The position numbers and the translations under genes are program-made. A stretch of 64,000 bases of DNA from Ga0077548 sp035440445 (GTDB lineage: Bacteria > Pseudomonadota > Alphaproteobacteria > Rhizobiales > Xanthobacteraceae), in assembly GCA_035440445.1 (NCBI GenBank), contig DAORMJ010000009.1, positions 1-64,000 on the forward strand. The letters run 5' to 3'. Of this stretch, positions 44,735 through 53,707 are shown piece after piece. A model generated the notes under the pieces. The model saw only the letters and a program-made list of their open reading frames with translations. It was not told the origin of the DNA and made no database searches. Within the stretch, counting starts at the first letter, position 1. Each line of letters starts with the position of its first letter.

Positions 44735-46804
44735 TCATCGGTTCAGCCATCCTTGCGTGTTCCGACCAAACCATCCGCCATCGACCGCCGCCGGTTTTTC
44801 CGCCGTCTTGCGAACTTCGGAAGCATCCGGCGGCGGTGCCGGGGGATCCTGCTGCGGGGTATCTGCGGCAGGTCGTATGTCGTGATCGTTGGCTTGCAAC
44901 TGCACCGCGAGCGGCGCAGGCGCGAACAGGTCGCCGGTGTCGGCGAGCGGGGCGGCGCGCGCCTTGGCAAGCGACACCCATTCTTCGGGTGTCATCCGAT
45001 GCAGGCCGAGGTGGTCGGCAAGCGCCATGTTGTAGATGCGGCAATCGAGCCAGTGGTTTTCGTAGCCGGGTCGCGGGGCCCATCGCTTGGCAGTGCGGCC
45101 CTTGGCTTTCACGTCGGCGAGATACTCCGAGGTGATGTGCTTGAAGTAAGCATCGTCGCTCAACCACGAAGGAAAATGAGGATAATGCTTCGGCGCGAGC
45201 CCGGTTTTGAGATCAAGTGAAAGCCAAAGGTTTTCATACCAAAGGCCCTTAAGCGACCAGGTGCCGACCGGCCAGACCTTAACGCCGCCCTCGACCTTGC
45301 GCCCGTCGAGGTAATATTCCGTCGGCGTTCCGGTGCCGAGTGCCGGGCGTTCCCAACCATCGACACCCTTGAGCGCAAAAGCGCGAACGCGCTGGCGGCA
45401 CCATTGATAGACAACGGTTGAACGCCAGCCGGAATCGACGCCAAAGGCATCGACCTTGCGGCGACCGCCGAACGCATCGGCATATTCCCGATCGTAGATC
45501 TCGCCGAGTTTCAGAAAGGCGCCAGCGTTATGGTCGTTGGTGGCGCCGTCGATGAAATCAACATCAACGACCCAATTCTCACCGTTCGGCGCCCAGGCCA
45601 CGACCTCGTAGTAAATGCCGGACTTCTGCACGTCTGCGCTGGCGGTCAGGATCAGGCCGCGAGCGGGGAGGCGGTTGCGGGCGAACGCCTCGCGCCGGGC
45701 GAACAAATGCACATGGTCCGGCGCGTCGCCTTTCACGTCATAGGCTTCGCCAAGCGTTAGGTTGGTGAAGGATTTCAGCTTCGCCGGATCGTCTTTGGCT
45801 TCGTTATAGCGTTCCGCTACTACGTCCCACGGCACAAACGGCGACGTTAGCGCGTTGATGTGCCACGACCGATGCGGTCGAAATTCAGGATTTTCGACCG
45901 TCGAGCGAAATCCGCCGCCTTGGCTTACCGCTTGCCGCACAAGCGTGTCACGCTCATGCGGCTGGATCAGGCAGCCGCAACAGGGCGCAACGTAATGGGT
46001 TTCATACGGCGGCTTTTCCTTGAACCGGAAATTCGGCCCCCACTCGAACGGAAAGAATCCGTCATCGCAGTGCGGGCATTTGACGTGCCACAGTTCCTTA
46101 GTGCCGCGCTCATACTCGGCATCGATATAGGAATCACCTTTGATCGTCGGTGTTGAGGCGTTGAACTCTTTCCAGTCGCCGGAGGCCAGAAAAGTCTCGC
46201 GTCGCGCCGCGATCATTGCGTGCGGCGAACCTTGCTGGTTCAAGTCGGCGGGATATTCATCAACCTCGTCTTTCCAGATTTTCTTTACCGTTTTCGAGCG
46301 CAAGGCAGCACTCGAATTGCCGATCGTGAGAGTCAGCGACCCGCCGGGGTAACGCTTGCTCTTTGTGGTCGAGCCTTGCTCATCCCGCGATACCTGCCTC
46401 GAAACTTTGGCGCGCAACGATGGCGAGCCATCGATCGTCGGCTGCAGCTTGTCGCGCACAAATTCGAGTAGCGATTCAGTCGTTGGCTGCACCGCCATTT
46501 GCCGACACGGATCGCAGTCGATCGTGTGACCGATCAAAATAATCAACGCACCGGTTGCGCCGATCTGTGTTCCCTTTTTGAACACCCCTTTGTTGCAAGG
46601 ATCGTCCGGCCCCATCGCATCAAGGATCGGCGGCAGGTACGGCGTAAGCACCGGATCCCACTTTTGATTAGCGCGAGGTCCGTCGGGAACGACGATGTTT
46701 TCGGCACCCCACTCCGAAGGCGTCAACGATTTCGTGGCGACAAGCAGCCGCGCAAAGATGCCGGCGATTAGGCTCCGGGCGGTGTTCCTGAAAACGAGTC
46801 GCAT
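44735..46804 (-). CDS. Terminase large subunit, GpA family
   Basis: This 689-residue packaging ATPase/nuclease is lambda gpA-like. The ATPase has a Walker A-type FKKGTQIGATGALIILIG at about residues 73-92 and a Walker B-type VKKIWKDEVDEYP. A zinc-ribbon-like insertion (VKCPHCDDGFF, VAPCCGCLI) follows, then the C-terminal nuclease (DAFGVDSGWRSTVVYQWC). The family cuts at cos sites, so a cos-type packaging site is expected. It overlaps the small subunit by 37 bases. Confidence 0.93.
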   Translation of the reverse strand: MRLVFRNTARSLIAGIFARLLVATKSLTPSEWGAENIVVPDGPRANQKWDPVLTPYLPPILDAMGPDDPCNKGVFKKGTQIGATGALIILIGHTIDCDPCRQMAVQPTTESLLEFVRDKLQPTIDGSPSLRAKVSRQVSRDEQGSTTKSKRYPGGSLTLTIGNSSAALRSKTVKKIWKDEVDEYPADLNQQGSPHAMIAARRETFLASGDWKEFNASTPTIKGDSYIDAEYERGTKELWHVKCPHCDDGFFPFEWGPNFRFKEKPPYETHYVAPCCGCLIQPHERDTLVRQAVSQGGGFRSTVENPEFRPHRSWHINALTSPFVPWDVVAERYNEAKDDPAKLKSFTNLTLGEAYDVKGDAPDHVHLFARREAFARNRLPARGLILTASADVQKSGIYYEVVAWAPNGENWVVDVDFIDGATNDHNAGAFLKLGEIYDREYADAFGGRRKVDAFGVDSGWRSTVVYQWCRQRVRAFALKGVDGWERPALGTGTPTEYYLDGRKVEGGVKVWPVGTWSLKGLWYENLWLSLDLKTGLAPKHYPHFPSWLSDDAYFKHITSEYLADVKAKGRTAKRWAPRPGYENHWLDCRIYNMALADHLGLHRMTPEEWVSLAKARAAPLADTGDLFAPAPLAVQLQANDHDIRPAADTPQQDPPAPPPDASEVRKTAEKPAAVDGGWFGRNTQGWLNR

Positions 46805-47502
46805 GCAACCTCCGATCGCTCGGCATTCGGCGCGGGTTCGGTTGCGGCGAGCGGCAATTCCAGTTCTTGCGCTTCGGCCGCATCGAGCAGAGGCGCGGGT
46901 TGATCCATAGGTGTCGAGGCAAGACGCTTCATAGCGTCGGATATGGCGTTGCGCTGTTCGCGGATGATCTCGCGCAAAGCAACACGCACAGCATTGACGC
47001 CACCCGAGCGCGCCGCCGCTTCGAGTTCAGCAGCGCTTGCGAGCGGGCGATCGAGCACGCGTGCAATCACTTCGGCGCATTCTTCGACCGCGGGCACAAA
47101 AAATTCGGCTTCGATGTATCGGCCGAGTTCTTTGCCGACCCGGATCTCGGCAAGCTGCGCTTGAAATTCCTTTTCCTTGGTCGCCGCGTCGCGGAAGCGC
47201 GGATCGCGTCCTTCGTCACCGTCGGCGGCGGTTTCTGCTTTCGTTTGCGCCGCCTGCTCCTTAACCGGATCGCCCACTTGTTCACGCGCGGCGATGTAAG
47301 TCGCCAGGTTCACCAGCTTGACTTTGCCTTTTCCTGGTTTCGCCTTAACAAGCCCGTCACGCTCAAATTTTGTGACGCGCTCCGATATCGTGGCCTTGGA
47401 AACCTCGAAGCGCTCGGCCAATTCGGTGATCGTGAGCCAAACGCCGGCTTCGTCGCCAGCATCGGCGCCGCAACCGCCATGTTCGGCTTGTTCGGTGTTC
47501 AT
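46768..47502 (-). CDS. Terminase small subunit (DNA-binding)
   Basis: This is a 244-residue protein. A winged helix-turn-helix lies at about residues 23-70 (LTITELAERFEVSKATISER, then VTKFERDGLVKA). A helical oligomerisation region with ATKEKEFQAQLAEIRVGKEL follows; the tail is acidic. It should recognise the packaging site and recruit the large subunit. Five GAACA repeats straddle its own start codon. Confidence 0.8.
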   Translation of the reverse strand: MNTEQAEHGGCGADAGDEAGVWLTITELAERFEVSKATISERVTKFERDGLVKAKPGKGKVKLVNLATYIAAREQVGDPVKEQAAQTKAETAADGDEGRDPRFRDAATKEKEFQAQLAEIRVGKELGRYIEAEFFVPAVEECAEVIARVLDRPLASAAELEAAARSGGVNAVRVALREIIREQRNAISDAMKRLASTPMDQPAPLLDAAEAQELELPLAATEPAPNAERSEVACDSFSGTPPGA

Positions 47503-47577
47503 GTTCAGCGTGTTCGACTATTCTCGATCTCCGAAAATCGCGGAAACCCTTTATTTTAGGGCCTTTCACGCATGTTC
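47480..47577. repeat. GAACA repeats around the terminase small-subunit start
   Basis: Read on the minus strand, GAACA occurs at 47577-47573, 47515-47511, 47506-47502, 47500-47496, 47493-47489 and 47484-47480; the last five are spaced 6-9 bases. They could be TerS-binding (cosB-like) or autoregulatory sites. Part of the pattern is coding sequence for the first residues of the protein. Confidence 0.4.
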
Positions 47578-48373
47578 AGTGCGAAAGCTGGCGCTTTCAG
47601 CGTGTAAGGTCAGGAAAAAACGACTTGGACTAGAAATGAATCGGGCCTTTGGCCGCTGCAATCGTTTGAGGCCAGGAAGGACCCGCGAAGATCGCGGCCT
47701 TACTACACAACAGTAAGAGCGAAAGAATATTGCGCGGGCGGGGCTCGATGGAAGGTCGGAGCGCGCCGCCAGCGCTGCGTGCGGTCGCCCCACACGCAAG
47801 GCACACGAGAACATAGATCGATATCAAAGGGCATGATGCGCGAGGCGGTGCGTTGCACGTCGCCTTGCTTTGGCTGCCTCAATCGACCTGCCATCGGTAC
47901 GAAGGCGAGGCTTACGTTCTCGGTGCGGACAGAAAAAGAAAGCGGATCATCAGTGCAACTGCGAGGCGCGCACGCACGACCGGGGCAGCGCCGAAGGCTT
48001 TGCTCGCTGTGATCCGCTATCGGAATCACGAAACCAGGGGAATAAGCGCATCTGATCTAACGGGAGAGTTGATCGCTTTCCGCTTTAAGGCTCGACGACT
48101 CCGAATTGAATGAACGCCGGTTGTTTTGGGACAGCCGGCAAGCCCCCTCAAAATGATCGCTCAACTGAATGTGGGGTTAGCGCCTCATGACACACCTGCC
48201 TTGTGTTGCTCACAGATAGATGCGGAAGGGAAGGCGCTATGAACGCCGAAGCCCGCGCGGTTTCGAACCGGCGGGCTTCTTTCCCTTTTGGGACGCTCCG
48301 GGTGTATGTCAAGTGGTCCTGCAAAAGCAAGGAACCCCTTTTTCTCTATACAGAACGGGGCCTTTCCTCAAAC
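47503..48373. other. 870-base block without a convincing gene, likely packaging site and late control region
   Basis: No frame on either strand has a protein-like composition with a ribosome site. The best plus-strand candidate is an 86-codon frame at 47853-48113 starting with TTG. Features seen are an imperfect 9-bp hairpin at 48116-48139 and the plus-strand terminator at 48248-48279. Lambda-like phages keep cos next to the small terminase gene, so the packaging site and the late promoter are expected here. This is inferred from location. Confidence 0.5.
48248..48285 (+). terminator. Plus-strand rho-independent terminator inside the minus-strand phage region
   Basis: The perfect outer stem GAAGCCCGC/GCGGGCTTC with an inner GGTT-TCG-AACC hairpin is followed on the plus strand by TTCCCTTTT. 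No such T run follows in the minus direction, so it ends a plus-strand transcript. Confidence 0.75.
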
Positions 48374-49264
48374 CTAGACCAGATCAGCCGCCTCCAACTT
48401 CCGCCGCGACTCGCCGTTCTTCGGCAACGTGTAGCGCTTGGGCGCCGGAGCGGGATCCCGGCGCGGCGCGGTCGAAAGCGTCACGTCGGCTTGCGCGCGC
48501 AGGCTTTCCACGACCGGCGAGGGCGCAGCTTGCGGCGCGTCATTCCATGGCGTGGCCGGTGGCAATTCATCGCTCAAGGCGTAGTGCGCCAACACATCGC
48601 CAGGCGCCAGTGCATTGCGCAGTTGCGCGAGCGCGGCATGCCAGATCAGATATTCCACGCGCGCCTCGACATATTGAAACGGCGCGGGATTTTCCCAGGC
48701 CAGCAAAACGCGCGGCGCGCGGGAAAGATCGAAGCGCTGGCTTTTCGGATTACGCCGCACCACCACGAGCCCCGGCTCGAAACCAGCTGCATCCGGCAAC
48801 ACATCGGAAAAGCCATGAACAACCGGCTTGCCGCTATCCTGATCCACGATCGCAGGGCCTAATTCCGGCTCGCCGATATCCCATGCCGGCCGCGTCTTGA
48901 AGGTCGCACAGCGGATCACGAGCGTAGGCGCATTAAAGCGTGCGCTTTTCAACACCGATACCGCGCCCGCATCGAGCAACTGACCGAAGCGGCCGGAAAG
49001 CGCGAGCACATCGATCTCGATCGGCAAGGTCATGCCTTTCGACAATTTCGAGATCGCGCGCGCAACAGCCTTTGCGTCATCATGCGGTTCGCCATCGACG
49101 AAACCGAAGCCACTCGTGCCATGATGGCTGGTATCGACGCGGCAGCCAAGCAAACCGAAGCGCTCGACCGCATCCCATGCACTTGCGGCAACCGGCACGC
49201 CCTTGCACAATTCTTCGTTAAACGCCCAACGCAACAGCGCTTCGACCGAGATTTTCTTTTTCAT
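48374..49264 (-). CDS. Phage protein of unknown function
   Basis: This is a 296-residue protein. The N-terminal part is alpha/beta (VEALLRWAFNEELCKGVPVA; DAKAVARAISKLSKGMTLPI), and the middle has VEYLIWHAALAQLRNALAPG. The C-terminal 60 residues are Pro/Ala-rich and disordered with a basic end. It is typical of alphaproteobacterial prophages at the junction of early and late regions, with no domain that I recognise. Confidence 0.65.
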   Translation of the reverse strand: MKKKISVEALLRWAFNEELCKGVPVAASAWDAVERFGLLGCRVDTSHHGTSGFGFVDGEPHDDAKAVARAISKLSKGMTLPIEIDVLALSGRFGQLLDAGAVSVLKSARFNAPTLVIRCATFKTRPAWDIGEPELGPAIVDQDSGKPVVHGFSDVLPDAAGFEPGLVVVRRNPKSQRFDLSRAPRVLLAWENPAPFQYVEARVEYLIWHAALAQLRNALAPGDVLAHYALSDELPPATPWNDAPQAAPSPVVESLRAQADVTLSTAPRRDPAPAPKRYTLPKNGESRRKLEAADLV

Positions 49265-49285
49265 GCGTTCATTGCCCTTGTTTCG

Positions 49286-49414
49286 TTGCAGGTATGGTGC
49301 AGGTCCGGTGCAGGTTTCGTTGCAGGTCTAGCCGTTTTTCAAAACCTGCTTTTCTTTCTATCTTTCAGATGCTTGCTTGCTGTTTTCAAAACTCTCATTG
49401 CAGGTATGGCAGGT
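49286..49414. repeat. Iteron-like TGCAGGT repeats, candidate replication origin or operator
   Basis: GCAGGT (mostly TGCAGGT) occurs at 49288, 49299, 49310 and 49322, i.e. spaced 11, 11 and 12 bases, one helical turn. Two more copies start at 49400 and 49409, and inverted copies at 49344 and 49493. The cluster lies in the only gap between the primase-helicase gene and its downstream neighbour. Confidence 0.55.
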
Positions 49415-49517
49415 CTTTCTACGTGTAACGTGAAGCGTTTTTTCTTTTCCCCCGTGCCCCCGAAAAAATTAGAAACCGAAAATGAGGGAAAAACCTGCCA
49501 TGCCTGCACCGCCCGAC

Positions 49518-51308
49518 TTAGAGCGGCACGCTATCGTCTTCCGGCACCGGCGCATCGTGGCCGCCATGCGAGCGCGTAAACATCGGCCGGTCGGGGTTCA
49601 GTTTGATGCCGTGATAGACGCTGCGGCCGCTCGGTCGTGATTTCTTGATGCCCTTGGCCTGCAACGCCGTGCCGAACGTGTTCGAAGCCCAGGGCCGGAT
49701 CGGTTGCGCCTTGCACCACGCTTCCCAAGCCTCGTACATTTCGGCGCCGGAAACCTTTTCGTCCGGCGCGTCGATCAGCACGTCGTGCATGAAGTTGGCG
49801 ATATAGTCGTTTTCCTCGCGGTAGCCGTCGGTCGCATCGCGGATTTCTTCCGGCACGGTGATGCCGTGTGCGAGATAGCGCAGCGCACCTTCGATCAGCC
49901 AGTTCAGGATTCCGCTGCGTTCTTCCCAAAATTCCGCGATCACTTCGGAAAAGGCGCGGCGCTTGTCTTCGGGAATGGTCACGAGCCACGGCACGAGGCG
50001 CATGCGCCGCCAGATACCGAGATCGCCGCCGGTGATCTTTGGCTTGTGGTTGCCCGAAAGCGTCATCTTGAACGTCGGCAGATATTCGAAGAAGCCTTTG
50101 TGCAGATGCCGTACCAGCATCGGCTCGCCGCCGGTGAGCGATTTAATCAAGGCTTCGTCGAACACCGCACCGCGCTTCGGCTCGGAAATGCGCACGAGCC
50201 GCGCGCCGGGCAGGCGGGCAAGATCGGGTGTGGCCTGGTCACCGCGGCGGCCGGCACCTTCGGAGGCAATGGTCTCGAACGAAAGGGTCTGCGCGTACTG
50301 GTCGATCACGCGCGCGATCATTTCGATGAAAACAGATTTTCCGTTGGCGCCGCCGCCATAGTTGAAGATCAGAAACTGCTCGCCGGTCAGGCCCGTGATC
50401 GAATAGCCGTAATAGGTTTGCAGGAAGGCGCGCACCGCCTCACTCGGCTGCGCCTCGGCGAAAAACTTCATGAACTTCGGCGCCGTCGCCTTCGGGTCGT
50501 ACTCGACCGCGGCACACTTCGTCATGAGGTCCGCGCGATCGTGCGGAAGCAATTCGACCTTACTGATATAGCGCCGCGCATTTTCGTCGGGGCATTCGAG
50601 GTCGAGTTCGCGCGAGAAGCGCAGCGTGCCGTTTCTGCAATTGAAGGCGAGCGGATCGGAATCGAGATCGTCCGGCGTCACCGTCCGGTGCGGCAGCGCC
50701 TGCGCCAGCATGCCCTTGATCTTGGTCGTGTTGCCGGACGACACGGCGTATTTGCGCCGCGTGATCTGCCGCTTCTCGATCGCTTCCTGGGCAATCGTGC
50801 CACGCGTGATGCGGCGCTGCAGGGCGGTTTCGAGATCCTTGTCGGCCTCGGTCCATTCCTTCTGCGGCTTTTCGTTGAGCAAATTCAGTTCACGCAACGC
50901 CTTGGCGGCACCCTCGATGGCGTCGCGCTCGTGCACCGTAGCGGTGATATATTTCGCCTCCAGCGCGATCCGCGCGGCGGCGGTCTGCGCGCAGCGGGTC
51001 GCGATTTCTTCGCCGCCTTCGGCTTCCCAATGTGTGCCCTGCCAGCCATGCCAGCCGATTTCGCGAACGTGCAGCAATTCATCGCCGAAATGGCCGAGCA
51101 GCCGCTTGCCGTTGCCGGTATCGTTCGCAGGCTCCAGCGCGAGCGCGGCAAGCAATTCCTCGTCCACGCCATCGAACAAAGGATCCGGCGGCAGCTGGTC
51201 GCCATCACCGTCGGGGACCCCCTCCAGCGGGGGCGCGGGGGCCATGTCGGGCGCACCGAGAACGTGCTTCACGATCTCGCTGTCGCGACTGCTTTCTTGT
51301 TCTTGCAT
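49518..51308 (-). CDS. D5/P4-type primase-helicase (SF3 helicase)
   Basis: This is a 596-residue protein. The D5_N region lies at about residues 190-310, followed by an SF3 helicase with Walker A GGGANGKS at residues 318-325 and RLVRISEPKRGAVFDEALIK (Walker B region), then KMTLSGNHKPKITGGDLGIW (motif C Asn). The C-terminal part ends in a poxvirus D5-like winged helix. It should unwind phage DNA at the origin. The separate upstream Toprim protein supplies priming. The start is ATG 51308; the open frame upstream is not protein-like. Confidence 0.9.
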   Translation of the reverse strand: MQEQESSRDSEIVKHVLGAPDMAPAPPLEGVPDGDGDQLPPDPLFDGVDEELLAALALEPANDTGNGKRLLGHFGDELLHVREIGWHGWQGTHWEAEGGEEIATRCAQTAAARIALEAKYITATVHERDAIEGAAKALRELNLLNEKPQKEWTEADKDLETALQRRITRGTIAQEAIEKRQITRRKYAVSSGNTTKIKGMLAQALPHRTVTPDDLDSDPLAFNCRNGTLRFSRELDLECPDENARRYISKVELLPHDRADLMTKCAAVEYDPKATAPKFMKFFAEAQPSEAVRAFLQTYYGYSITGLTGEQFLIFNYGGGANGKSVFIEMIARVIDQYAQTLSFETIASEGAGRRGDQATPDLARLPGARLVRISEPKRGAVFDEALIKSLTGGEPMLVRHLHKGFFEYLPTFKMTLSGNHKPKITGGDLGIWRRMRLVPWLVTIPEDKRRAFSEVIAEFWEERSGILNWLIEGALRYLAHGITVPEEIRDATDGYREENDYIANFMHDVLIDAPDEKVSGAEMYEAWEAWCKAQPIRPWASNTFGTALQAKGIKKSRPSGRSVYHGIKLNPDRPMFTRSHGGHDAPVPEDDSVPL

Positions 51309-51318
51309 TGAATTGCCT

Positions 51319-51576
51319 TTAGCGGACGATTTCGACGTGCTCGTATTCGGCCGTAAGCACCATGCGCGCGCCACACCGCAGGATGCGGCCGTCGGGCGTG
51401 TAGACCAGGCGGCAAGGTCCGTTGATCGCGATCTCGCGCGCATAGAGCGGTTTTGCATCCGAGCGCGAGCGCGCGATGCGAATGGGCGGCAGATCCGTTC
51501 CGTTGCGTGCGTTCGCGCGTATGACGCAAGCATTGATCGAGACGAATGCCTGTCCCTTTTTCTGCCGCCTCGCCAT
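51319..51576 (-). CDS. Small early phage protein, unknown function
   Basis: This 85-residue basic beta-rich protein (MARRQKKGQAFVSINACVIR; PCRLVYTPDGRILRCGARMV) begins 3 bases after the primase stop, with GGAGG upstream. It lies between the two replication genes and may be an accessory factor. Confidence 0.6.
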   Translation of the reverse strand: MARRQKKGQAFVSINACVIRANARNGTDLPPIRIARSRSDAKPLYAREIAINGPCRLVYTPDGRILRCGARMVLTAEYEHVEIVR

Positions 51577-51578
51577 GA

Positions 51579-52733
51579 TTACGCCCGCCTCCATGAATCG
51601 AAATCCTCGCCCGGCGGCGCGAACGGCGTCCGCACCGTGCGGCCTGGCCGCGCGTGCCTGCGCGCAGCACGCGTCATCGCGAGCCGCGTCGTGAACGGGT
51701 CGCTGTCGCCGTCGCCGAGCAGGATCAGTTCTTCCGTGTCATCCAGCACCGGCATCGCCGGCGATTCCATTTCCGGAATATCGCCGGGCACGCGCTGCGG
51801 CCGGCCGGTCGCGGTTTTCGCCGTCGGATGCGGGACCGTATCGATCGCACGGCCCGCCAGGTTGCCGAGATCGACCGCCGCACGAAACACATAACCCTCG
51901 GTCGAGTGGCCGGCGCGGACCATGCTGGTATAGAACCCGCACACGGTTTCGATGCCTTCGCCGGCGATCATGCGTTGCCCTGCCGCCTTCGCGCCGTTGA
52001 TCGGGATATAGCCGCCGGCTTTCGAGCCGCGCACCTTCTTCGCGGGCAGGATCTCGCCGGTGTCGGGATCGACGATCAGCGCCTTGCCTTTCGGCTGCGC
52101 AAGATCGAGCCAGGTGAAATGCAGCGCCGAAAACTTGCCGGCCGCATCCAGCACCGGCGCCAGCATCACCGGCCCACGATGGATCACACGCGCGTCGCCG
52201 CGTTCATCCTTGCCGTGAAAGAACGGAAAGTTCTCGATGAAGCGCAGAGGAATGTATGGCGGGATCAAGAGGTCGCGATGCTTGAAATAGGCGTCAAGCA
52301 GGTAAACCCGCGGCAGCGCCATCTTCGTATAGATCTCGTAGCAGCGCTCGCGTTCACGCTCGCGATAAGCCGCGTTCTCGCGCGCCGCCGCTTCCGCCTT
52401 CGCCTTGCGTGCGGCTTCAAGCCGTGCCGCTTCCTCGGGATCAACCGCGCGCGTGCCGCCTAGGCGCTCGACCGCCTCGCGAAAGCCGATGCGCGAGGCT
52501 TTCATCACGAGCGCGATCGCGTTGCCGCCGTCGGCGCAGACCGCGCAGACCCATTTCGCAGGCGTCACCTCGAAGCGCGTCGCGCTTTTGGATTGCGTGT
52601 CGCTCGAGCAGATCGGGCAGGGGCCGATTTTCTTCGCGCCGCTGCCGCGCAGGCGCACATATTTCTCTGCCTCGCGCACGCAGTTCGTGCGCGCGAGCAG
52701 ATCATCGATCTCGGCTGACGGAATGCGGCTCAC
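51579..52733 (-). CDS. Phage primase with CHC2 zinc finger and Toprim domain
   Basis: This is a 384-residue protein. The zinc finger is intact: GPCPICSSDTQSKS and KWVCAVCADGGNAIALV, about residues 35-80. A helical linker is followed by a Toprim domain (MIAGEGIETVCGFYTSM with Glu; EELILLGDGDSDPFTTRLAM with DxD-like acids). It resembles the split primases of alphaproteobacterial phages that act with the D5-type helicase. GTG 52733 overlaps the previous TGA (GTGA). Confidence 0.88.
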   Translation of the reverse strand: MSRIPSAEIDDLLARTNCVREAEKYVRLRGSGAKKIGPCPICSSDTQSKSATRFEVTPAKWVCAVCADGGNAIALVMKASRIGFREAVERLGGTRAVDPEEAARLEAARKAKAEAAARENAAYRERERERCYEIYTKMALPRVYLLDAYFKHRDLLIPPYIPLRFIENFPFFHGKDERGDARVIHRGPVMLAPVLDAAGKFSALHFTWLDLAQPKGKALIVDPDTGEILPAKKVRGSKAGGYIPINGAKAAGQRMIAGEGIETVCGFYTSMVRAGHSTEGYVFRAAVDLGNLAGRAIDTVPHPTAKTATGRPQRVPGDIPEMESPAMPVLDDTEELILLGDGDSDPFTTRLAMTRAARRHARPGRTVRTPFAPPGEDFDSWRRA

Positions 52734-52981
52734 GCGTGAAACCCAAACCAAATAGAGAGGAAAAAGAGGGCGATGGCAGCGACCGTCCAGCAAGTGCGCT
52801 TTGCCGCGCGGGCGGCCTGCTTGGCGTTCCACTCTCGCGCCAGTTGCTCACGACAAGGCAGATGATCGAATTCCGGATCGGCGCTTTTCATCTGCTCATC
52901 GCTCCAGCGTAGGTAATACCAGCAAGGATTACCCACACACGGAGATCCGCAGTTGCCGCAAGCGCGCGCATTTCGCTTCAC
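52730..52981 (-). CDS. Small Cys-rich protein with C-terminal membrane helix
   Basis: This is an 83-residue protein. The N terminus holds a possible zinc knuckle (CGNCGSPCVGNPCWYY) and the C terminus one transmembrane helix (TCWTVAAIALFFLSIWFGF). The start GTG overlaps the previous stop (GTGA). The function is unknown; the arrangement suggests a membrane-tethered sensor or anti-host factor. Confidence 0.6.
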   Translation of the reverse strand: MKRNARACGNCGSPCVGNPCWYYLRWSDEQMKSADPEFDHLPCREQLAREWNAKQAARAAKRTCWTVAAIALFFLSIWFGFHA

Positions 52982-53256
52982 GCCGCACCGCCCTTCACCG
53001 CCGCGCGGCCGTAGCAGAAAGCGAGATAGGAGAGCACGCCGACGGCGCATGCGCCGAAGCAAAGCGCGCTCCAGCCGGCGAAGCGAAGCCAGAATCCGGG
53101 CCACAAGAGAAACGACGCCACGACCGCAGCCCCGCAGGCGAGCCAGAGCGCGATCAAGGCATTCTCTTTGCGTTCCCACTTCGCTCGCGTTTCGCGCGCA
53201 TGGGCGAGATCAGCCGCTTCCTGCGCGTATTCGCGCTGCCGCCAGTTGTCATCCAT
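52978..53256 (-). CDS. Two-helix membrane protein, early operon
   Basis: This 92-residue protein has a charged helical N terminus (REYAQEAADLAHARETRAKW) and two transmembrane segments (ALIALWLACGAAVVASFLLW; GWSALCFGACAVGVLSYLAF). The function is unknown. It overlaps both neighbours. Confidence 0.6.
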   Translation of the reverse strand: MDDNWRQREYAQEAADLAHARETRAKWERKENALIALWLACGAAVVASFLLWPGFWLRFAGWSALCFGACAVGVLSYLAFCYGRAAVKGGAA

Positions 53257-53707
53257 GGTGACTGTCCTCGGTTGTGGCGGCGCCATCACCGCCAGGTGTT
53301 GCAGGTCCGGCGATTCCGCCGTGTTCACGCTCGATCTCGCTCAAGTAAGCCGCCGTGAGCGCGGCCTGGTCGCTGGCCTCGATATCGGCGAGGCGGCGGA
53401 TCTCTTTCTTGATCAGGTCGGAAACCTTGATGCGGTCGGCGAGGCGGCACATCGCGAAAAAGCAATCGCGCGTGGCGAAGGCTTCGGCCGCGATCTGCGC
53501 ATGCATCCGCGCTTTCACCGAGCCCGCTGCGGCCGCGCGCAATTCGCGGAGGTGAATGTCGCCGGTCACTTGCGCGCGCGACACCTCGCGCTCGGCAGCG
53601 AGCCAGATATCGTCGAGGTTCACCTTGCCGATCTGCACCGCGCGCAAAGCAAGGCGCGCGGCACTCGGTGCGGGAGCCTCATCAAGCGGGGGCGTGGGGG
53701 CGTTCAA
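53249..53707 (-). CDS. Helical early phage protein, unknown function
   Basis: This 152-residue, almost entirely helical protein (ARLALRAVQIGKVNLDDIWL; LADRIKVSDLIKKEIRRLAD) has a low-complexity Gly/Pro tail. No domain is recognised. The start overlaps the previous stop (ATGA). Confidence 0.6.
   Translation of the reverse strand: MNAPTPPLDEAPAPSAARLALRAVQIGKVNLDDIWLAAEREVSRAQVTGDIHLRELRAAAAGSVKARMHAQIAAEAFATRDCFFAMCRLADRIKVSDLIKKEIRRLADIEASDQAALTAAYLSEIEREHGGIAGPATPGGDGAATTEDSHHG

Noticed and set aside
47703..48029. A 108-codon minus-strand frame in the gene-free block
   Set aside because: No ribosome site and unbalanced Arg/Pro/Ser composition; overlapping frames on the other strand look equally random.
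48203..48862. A 219-codon plus-strand frame
   Set aside because: It runs through the terminator hairpin at 48248 and opposite the 296-residue phage gene; not protein-like.
49704..51311. A 535-codon plus-strand open frame
   Set aside because: It is antisense to the D5/P4 primase-helicase, which has clear helicase motifs.
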